Position numbers and translations under genes: made by a program. Of a stretch of DNA of 64,000 bases, positions 59,023 to 64,000 are shown one piece after another. Every line of letters begins with the position of its first letter. The stretch's first letter is position 1. Origin of the DNA: Bog-159 sp050008575 (GTDB lineage Bacteria; Acidobacteriota; Terriglobia; Bryobacterales; Bryobacteraceae); NCBI GenBank assembly GCA_050008575.1, contig JBEKMJ010000017.1:1-64000 (forward strand), given 5' to 3'. Under the pieces are notes generated by a model. That model worked only from the letters and a program-made list of their open reading frames with translations. It had not been told where the DNA came from and made no database searches.

Positions 59023-59150
59023 GGATGCCCCGTGCCGTGCCCGCCGGGTGTAGGCTACTCAAATGCCGGCGAAGCAGGCCAGCGTTTCTGCTCGTCACCG
59101 TCACCAACGTCGCCGCCCGATTCCGGATGACCTCCCCCGCGGTGCCATGC

Positions 59151-59987
59151 TCAAAACGTCGCCGCGCGTACGATGTGTCCGCCCTTATCCCGCGCGGCGC
59201 CCTGCTGCGGAAAGTAACGAGCCGCAATCTGTGCCGGACCCAGGTCCTCGATTTCCATGAAACCCAGGGCCATCAGCTTTACCCCCAGCGCGTCCGAATC
59301 GAAATAGCTCCTCCAGGCTTCCCCAACTTGTGCAACGTACGCCGCGCGCATATCGTGTACGATGCGCATCTCGGCGGACAAGGAATCCGGAGGATTGCTA
59401 TAGTCGAATACCACTTGCGCGCCGCCCGGCAGACCTCCAATGAAGCGCAACGTGGTGAAGGCCGCTTCTTGCGTAAGATAAGGGACGACTCCCAGCCAGG
59501 TGAAGAAGGACCGCTGCGCCGGATCGAAGCCCGCGGCGGCCAATCCCTCACCCAACGTCTCGCGCTCGAAATCCACCGGCGCAAACGTCAGCGCGTCCGG
59601 CAGCGGGATCTCCGCCTCCGCCAGTCGCTGCCGTTTCCAGGCCTGCGTAGCCGGGTGGTCCACCTCGAAGATGCGCAGGCGATCCCGCTGAGCGCCGCGG
59701 TAAGCATAGGTGTCCAGGCCCGCGCCCAGCACCACAAGTTGCCGGACGCCGCGCTCGATCGCGGCTGCCAATGCATCTTCGGCAAAGCGCGTGCGCGCCG
59801 CGATAAAGATCCGCATCCGCCGTCTGTGCGGATTTTGCTGGGCGTCGCGAACCAGCGCTGCGGCGTCTTCACCCAGAATGCGGAGCGCCAACGGATCGGC
59901 GAAGATACGCCCCTTCTCCAACACTTGGTGCACCGCGCGATGCACCGCCGCCGCGCGTGCGGTACGGCTGGGTTGTCCCGTCTGCAC
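59151..59987 (-). CDS. SAM-dependent methyltransferase (PPM1/TIGR00027 type)
   Basis: This 278-residue protein matches the leucine-carboxyl-methyltransferase-like family common in actinobacteria and acidobacteria: SRTARAAAVHRAVHQVLEKG at the start, VVLGAGLDTYAYR (SAM loop), FEVDHPATQAWKRQRL and the tail FFTWLGVVPYLTQEA. Substrate is unknown. GTG start with AAGGAGG 7 nt upstream; it lies 20 bp after the membrane-protein gene on the same strand. Confidence 0.9.
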   Translation of the reverse strand: MQTGQPSRTARAAAVHRAVHQVLEKGRIFADPLALRILGEDAAALVRDAQQNPHRRRMRIFIAARTRFAEDALAAAIERGVRQLVVLGAGLDTYAYRGAQRDRLRIFEVDHPATQAWKRQRLAEAEIPLPDALTFAPVDFERETLGEGLAAAGFDPAQRSFFTWLGVVPYLTQEAAFTTLRFIGGLPGGAQVVFDYSNPPDSLSAEMRIVHDMRAAYVAQVGEAWRSYFDSDALGVKLMALGFMEIEDLGPAQIAARYFPQQGAARDKGGHIVRAATF

Positions 59988-60006
59988 AGTGGGACCTCCT
60001 TGATTG

Positions 60007-61800
60007 TCACCGGTCCACGTTTCCGCCGTGGCCCATGCGGCCCAGAATTGCAACTGTTGCGCCCAGTGCGGCCACTGCCAGCACGGCAAACGAAACCTGT
60101 GCCGCGCCTTCGATTCGAGGACCGTTCTGCGCCGGCAGTCTCATCAGAACGAAGTACAGCCACACATTCAGAAGTATCTGAGCGCCTCCCAGCGTCCACG
60201 CCACCCACGGCGCTACCGCCCAAAGCGCCAGGACGCCACCAATAAACGCCAGAATCATGGTGAGATACGTGCCTTGGTGAGTGTAAGTCGTACCCGGTCC
60301 AAACATCAGCAGCACCCAGATGGCATCCGTGCAGCCGATCAGCAGCCAGACTCGCGCCGCCGCGCTCCACTCCACTGTCCTCTTTCCTCGATTCAATCCG
60401 GCTGCCAGCGCCACAACGCCCAGCCCCACAAATCCCAGCGCCGGCAGGAACTCAAAGAACATGAGGGCGCGCAACTGCTCCGCTAATGCGCCAGTCTGGC
60501 CGGAGCCCCTCAGCAGCTTGACCCAACGGCCCCAATATTCCAGGGAATATCCGTACAGATGCTCGAGATTCGCTGCTTTGTTGTGAAGTACGCCGGAGAA
60601 TCCCAAGTCTCGATATGCGCCAATCACGGCCGCGAAAAACGGCCGCGGGTCCGGCTTGCTTATTCCGGCAAGATGCATCTTCAGCAAGCGGTTTCCCGGC
60701 GGGTCCAGCACTTTCTGGTAGAGTATCCACGGGATCTGAATGGAAACCAGCGCCACGGTGAACACCCCTAGTGAGCGCCGAGTCAAGCCGCGCCTGCCTA
60801 CCAGTATCACAAGTAACCCTAGGCCCAGGAGACCAAAAGCGCTACCGCCGTGGGCTAACAGCGCAAAGGCTCCGAGCGAGCCGGCCAGCCAGTACGCGCC
60901 GGTACCGGCCTTCACCCGGCCCTGCTCGATTTCGTGCCAGAAAGCGAACAGCGCCAACAGGAACGCCGCCGCCAAGAGCTTGGGCCAGACAAAAAATGTG
61001 TTGTTGAAAACGAAACCCGAGAACAGCGCGACCCCTAATGCCATCGCGGCCGCGCGCCTGTCTACCTGAAAGCTTTGCAGGACACTCCAGGCTCCCATTA
61101 CCCACAGGCTCTGCAGAATCGCGCAAAGCACCGTGTAGCCCAAAGCCTTGCCGCGCATGAACGCATATTGCGAAAGGACTATCCCAGCCTGCAGCGGGGG
61201 GCGGTCGCTCGACAACCAGTCTCCGGTCAGGGGGCGGGGGACACGGCCTTCCCGAAGACTCTCCGCAAAGAGAAAAGGAATCCGGTTATCCATCGGCAGT
61301 TGGTGGGAGAAGCGCCGCGCCGGCGTATCCAGCGGATTGGAGACGCCCTCATAAAGAAAGCCCGTAGATAATACCAGCAGGGCTGCGGCGCCGGTGAGTA
61401 ACGCCGGAGGGATGAGACGGCCTAGAGCTTTTCTTCCGCCGGCGTCCAGTTTTCGAAATTGAGCGTAGAACACGATGGCGGCTGCGATGGCTAAATCGGC
61501 TACAAAGTTCGCGCCCAGATCGGGCCATAGGAGATAGACCCAGAACGCCAGATATCCCGCCGCAGCCACGGCGGCAAGCGCAATACCGGCCAGCGCGACG
61601 GAATTGCGAACACCCTTTGCGGCTGCCAAGGCGCACGCCGCCATGGCGGGCAGCGCCAGTAGAGCGAAGTGGACGATGGCCGTGACCAGCAGCAAAAGTG
61701 CGTCGCGTGTTCCCCAATCCGCCGCTGACTCCGCGAACTGTGCCTGCGGCTGGGAGAAATGCGCGGCCAGCGGCGCTGCAGTCACGGCGAACAATAGCAT
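60007..61800 (-). CDS. Multi-pass membrane protein, possible GT-C glycosyltransferase
   Basis: This 597-residue protein has about thirteen to fourteen predicted transmembrane helices and a large loop near residues 150-200 (MDNRIPFLFAESLREGRVPR, DWLSSDRPPLQAGIVLSQYA) that resembles the first periplasmic loop of GT-C glycosyltransferases/ArnT-like proteins. The catalytic Asp is not certain. ATG at 61800 was chosen over upstream frames that run into hairpin repeats. It probably modifies a lipid-linked or cell-wall glycan; this is inference. Confidence 0.7.
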   Translation of the reverse strand: MLLFAVTAAPLAAHFSQPQAQFAESAADWGTRDALLLLVTAIVHFALLALPAMAACALAAAKGVRNSVALAGIALAAVAAAGYLAFWVYLLWPDLGANFVADLAIAAAIVFYAQFRKLDAGGRKALGRLIPPALLTGAAALLVLSTGFLYEGVSNPLDTPARRFSHQLPMDNRIPFLFAESLREGRVPRPLTGDWLSSDRPPLQAGIVLSQYAFMRGKALGYTVLCAILQSLWVMGAWSVLQSFQVDRRAAAMALGVALFSGFVFNNTFFVWPKLLAAAFLLALFAFWHEIEQGRVKAGTGAYWLAGSLGAFALLAHGGSAFGLLGLGLLVILVGRRGLTRRSLGVFTVALVSIQIPWILYQKVLDPPGNRLLKMHLAGISKPDPRPFFAAVIGAYRDLGFSGVLHNKAANLEHLYGYSLEYWGRWVKLLRGSGQTGALAEQLRALMFFEFLPALGFVGLGVVALAAGLNRGKRTVEWSAAARVWLLIGCTDAIWVLLMFGPGTTYTHQGTYLTMILAFIGGVLALWAVAPWVAWTLGGAQILLNVWLYFVLMRLPAQNGPRIEGAAQVSFAVLAVAALGATVAILGRMGHGGNVDR

Positions 61801-61815
61801 TATTGAGGTAATCAA

Positions 61816-61994
61816 GTGGGGCAGGCGTCTACGCCTGCGGCGGGTCTCCAGACCCGCTCCTGGTGGGACAGGCTTTAGCCTGTTGTGGACAGGCTTTAGC
61901 CTGTTGTGGACAGGCTTTAGCCTGTTGTGGGCGAGCTTCGCTCGCCGAAGGGCGGGCCTGCGAGGCCCGCGCAGGCTGCGAGCCTGCCCCACCA
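61816..61994. repeat. Mosaic hairpin repeat block with 3 x 21-bp tandem array
   Basis: GTGGGGCAGGCGTCTACGCC and CGGGTCTCCAGACCCG are followed by three exact tandem copies (61866-61928) of a 21-bp unit, GGACAGGCTTTAGCCTGT plus TGT. Then come GGCGAGCTTCGCTCGCC, GCGGGCCTGCGAGGCCCGC and GCAGGCTGCGAGCCTGC, ending in GCCCCAC. Each 21-bp unit is a complete hairpin. Confidence 0.85.
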
Positions 61995-62006
61995 GGTCTG
62001 CGCCAC

Positions 62007-62300
62007 TCACTGGCTCCCCGTATTCACTTGCTGCTTCGTGTGCCGCCTAAGGTACCAGCACGGCGAATCGCCTCCATGCGGGAAAAGCGAATTTACGCAT
62101 TCCTGCGGCGCTGGCGGGTCGAACGCATATTGCGTCTTGCCGTCTTTCATCGGGATGATCCACGTCCGCTGCACGATCACACTGCCGAATTGCGCCCGGT
62201 TATTCGGAATCCGGTAACGCAGCGAAACAGAATCGCACACGTAGACCAGCGCGCCCGCCAGCAGGACGCAAAGCACCGCGATAGTCAGTATCCGTTTCAA
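62007..62300 (-). CDS. Small envelope protein with conserved Cys/Trp tail
   Basis: This 97-residue protein has an N-terminal signal anchor (about 5-24) and a short soluble part with QRTWIIPMKDGKTQYAFDPP and ECVNSLFPHGGDSPCWYLRR. I recall related short proteins in acidobacterial genomes but no function. Its ATG overlaps the stop of the acyltransferase-like gene (ATGA). Confidence 0.7.
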   Translation of the reverse strand: MKRILTIAVLCVLLAGALVYVCDSVSLRYRIPNNRAQFGSVIVQRTWIIPMKDGKTQYAFDPPAPQECVNSLFPHGGDSPCWYLRRHTKQQVNTGSQ

Positions 62301-63520
62301 ATTCTAAGAAACAGCTTGCGCCGGTACATCCAGTATAGGATGAGCCAGTAGGTGGCGAGCACCGCGCAACCCAGCAGGAACGGCTCCAGTCCCGGACCGA
62401 AGACGCGGAACGCATTTGGGCCCAAGTGAATCCGCAACGAACTGAAGGTAAAACGCTCGAACAAGTGCGCGATCAGGTAAGCTGCAATGGAGTTCATCCC
62501 GATGACCACCAGTGGGAAGGCCCACTTGCGGTAGCCCTTCACGTCGATCACCCAACTGAAGGCCGCCGTCAGCAGGAAACAAATGCCCCCGCTGAATAGC
62601 GTCCAACTCGGGGTCCAGATACGCTTCACGATCGGGCAGATGCCGGTGAAGTGCAACAGCAGGCCCGCGGCGACCCCCCACGCCCCGGCCGTCAAGAGCT
62701 GCCGCATGGGAATGCGCGGCGAACTGGTCCGCAACCAGCGTCCGGCCACCAGTCCCAGGATCATGGTGCCCAGAGTGGGAATGAAGCTCAGCGTCAGGTA
62801 TCCGCCATCGTTGTAGACGAATGGGTGCGACCGCGGAAAGAGATTCAAAAACCACTGGTCGAATGCGTTGCCCAGATTCGCGTTCTTGTTCCAGTGCGCC
62901 GCGAATCCGTTGTAGAAATGCGGCCAGTTGGCCGGCACCCCCACGGATTGCCAATTGAATCCGGGGCCAGGCACCGGGTAGAGCGCCCAAGCCAGCCAGT
63001 AGCCGACCAGGATTACTGCCAGCGCGTTAGCAACGAATTTCGGCTTGCGGAAGCCCAACAGGAACAGGAATGGATATCCCAGCCCGATCTGCGTGAGGGT
63101 GTCTTCAAACGTGAAGTAGGTGCGCGAACTGTACATCGACCGCAGAAAAATGCCCAGCGCGATCAGCAGAAACGAACGCCAGATGGCGTGTGCCCACATC
63201 TTGCCGAATGTGCCGCCTTTGGCCAACCGGCTGCCGATGGAGTAAGGCAGCGCCACGCCGACCAGGAACGAAAACGAGGGTTGAATGATATCGTGCAGCG
63301 AGCAGCCCGCCCACTCCACGTGCGTCTGGTTGTATCCCAGAAACCCCCAGAACCAGTTGCCGGGGAAAGCGTGCGCCACGCGCGCCAGTTCCAGGACTTC
63401 GGCCATCATCAGCAGCATCACCCAGCCGCGATAGGCGTCCACCGCGATGTTGCGGGCGACCGGTTGCGGGGTGCGGACGGAGTCCTGCGCCTGACCGGCA
63501 GGATTGAGAGTTGCTTGCAA
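62297..63520 (-). CDS. NagX/DUF5009-like membrane acyltransferase
   Basis: This 407-residue protein has about ten to eleven transmembrane helices and the heparan-alpha-glucosaminide N-acetyltransferase-like pattern (NIAVDAYRGWVMLLMMAEVL, HVEWAGCSLHDIIQPSFSFL, VALPYSIGSRLAKG; a His and Trp-rich loop near LFPRSHPFVYND). It may acetylate a glycan or transport a sugar derivative across the membrane. The start is TTG at 63520 with GGGAGGTG 5 nt upstream; an upstream TTG at 63535 lacks such a site. It forms an operon with the small envelope gene. Confidence 0.82.
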   Translation of the reverse strand: MQATLNPAGQAQDSVRTPQPVARNIAVDAYRGWVMLLMMAEVLELARVAHAFPGNWFWGFLGYNQTHVEWAGCSLHDIIQPSFSFLVGVALPYSIGSRLAKGGTFGKMWAHAIWRSFLLIALGIFLRSMYSSRTYFTFEDTLTQIGLGYPFLFLLGFRKPKFVANALAVILVGYWLAWALYPVPGPGFNWQSVGVPANWPHFYNGFAAHWNKNANLGNAFDQWFLNLFPRSHPFVYNDGGYLTLSFIPTLGTMILGLVAGRWLRTSSPRIPMRQLLTAGAWGVAAGLLLHFTGICPIVKRIWTPSWTLFSGGICFLLTAAFSWVIDVKGYRKWAFPLVVIGMNSIAAYLIAHLFERFTFSSLRIHLGPNAFRVFGPGLEPFLLGCAVLATYWLILYWMYRRKLFLRI

Positions 63521-63583
63521 AGCGTCACCTCCCAAGGAGATTCAGATTAGACCTTAGCACAACCATATCGCGGATCGGTTTGC

Positions 63584-63628
63584 CTACCGGGCCGCGACCT
63601 ACCGAGCCGCGACCTACCGAGCCGCGAC
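63584..63628. repeat. Three tandem 15-bp repeats
   Basis: CTACCGNGCCGCGAC occurs three times in tandem (first copy with G, the next two with A at the variable base), 2 bp beyond the stop of the partial minus-strand gene. Confidence 0.7.
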
Positions 63629-63630
63629 CG

Positions 63631-64000
63631 TCAGGGAGCGGTGGCCTTCAGCCGGAAAACCTGCGCCGCGACCACGAGTATGCAGGCGTCCAGCAGCAGA
63701 TGGAACAAGTAGAGGTGCCGCACCAGATCGAACGCATCGCCGAACACGGCGGTACACAGCGCGGCGAGACAGCCCACGGGAAGCATCGCCAGCCACTCCA
63801 CCCGCTTCCGGCTAACCGCGTCCCGTGCGCGAACCCACAACCATACAGAGATCATCGGCCACGCGGCCAGCGCGAATACGATCCATTTGCCGCAATGCGC
63901 CAGCACACGTTCGTGGAAGGCGCTCCAAAGGCCGAACGCATGGCTGAGCGTCCTCGGCGGCAGATCCGCGGAGGGCTCGAAATTCCCATACCCTTCCAGC
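63631..64000 (-). CDS. Partial multi-pass membrane protein (start outside window)
   Basis: The visible 122 residues begin with LEGYGNFEPSADLPPRTLSH and continue through about three to four hydrophobic helices (WIVFALAAWPMISVWLWV, WLAMLPVGCLAALCTAVFGD, LYLFHLLLDACILVVAAQVF). The frame is open through the window edge, so the N-terminus is missing. A GTG at 63906 could start a shorter protein but would cut into apparently coding sequence. The family is not recognised. Confidence 0.6.
   Translation of the reverse strand, partial: LEGYGNFEPSADLPPRTLSHAFGLWSAFHERVLAHCGKWIVFALAAWPMISVWLWVRARDAVSRKRVEWLAMLPVGCLAALCTAVFGDAFDLVRHLYLFHLLLDACILVVAAQVFRLKATAP

Overview
The window is GC-rich chromosomal DNA from a diderm bacterium, most likely an Acidobacteriota of the Bryobacterales/Solibacter type. 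The evidence is family content: an orphan MacB-like permease of the ADOP type, SBBP-repeat and GloVer-repeat secreted proteins, an ECF42 sigma factor with a DGPF partner, many TPR proteins, and a BamA/SurA/TamB outer-membrane operon. I saw no rRNA, tRNA, CRISPR array, phage or transposase gene. The organism assignment is an inference from gene families, not from a marker-gene comparison.

Layout. 0.6-4.4 kb (minus): vitamin B6 block pdxR-pdxS-pdxT, with a low-molecular-weight phosphatase/arsenate-reductase-like gene coupled to pdxT. 5-10.5 kb: a large SBBP/BNR/BACON secreted protein, two small envelope genes (one frameshifted), a relic of a Fis-type HTH, and an AbrB antitoxin with an internally deleted toxin. 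10.5-18.2 kb: NtrC-type regulator, DksA-like protein, thioredoxin, glycogen synthase, CDF metal exporter, an anchored envelope protein, dusB and rnhA. 18.6-26.5 kb: a Phd antitoxin with a frameshifted VapC, proline dehydrogenase, a class A PBP and two TPR genes. 26.6-34.4 kb: GloVer protein, serine hydrolase, a LuxR-propeller chimera, several YCII-family genes and the ECF42 operon. 34.5-41 kb: ROK kinase with SIS isomerase, ispG with DUF2203, and the ADOP permease. 41-50.8 kb: a second GloVer protein between two copies of a palindromic repeat, a TPR/outer-membrane-barrel protein with a TIM-barrel hydrolase-like partner, a PQQ-type propeller and a Ser/Thr kinase. 50.7-58.5 kb (minus): bamA-surA-tamB. 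58.6 kb to the end: an intact HicBA pair, a methyltransferase, a multi-pass membrane protein and an acyltransferase-like operon.

Three signals stand out. First, almost every intergenic gap carries a mosaic of short perfect hairpins, reused in different orders and often bounded by GTGGGGC...GCCCCAC or GGAGGGCGG...CCGCCCTCC. In places these modules supply the ends of proteins. Second, there is a cluster of decayed accessory genes (two toxins, a regulator relic, two single-nucleotide frameshifts and a sensor-regulator chimera) beside intact housekeeping genes. Third, a membrane Ser/Thr kinase and an unlinked anchored envelope protein appear to share the same extracytoplasmic domain.

Many genes are tightly coupled by 1-17 bp overlaps (ATGA, TGATG, TTGA). 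TTG or GTG starts are common and are often supported by a clear Shine-Dalgarno sequence.
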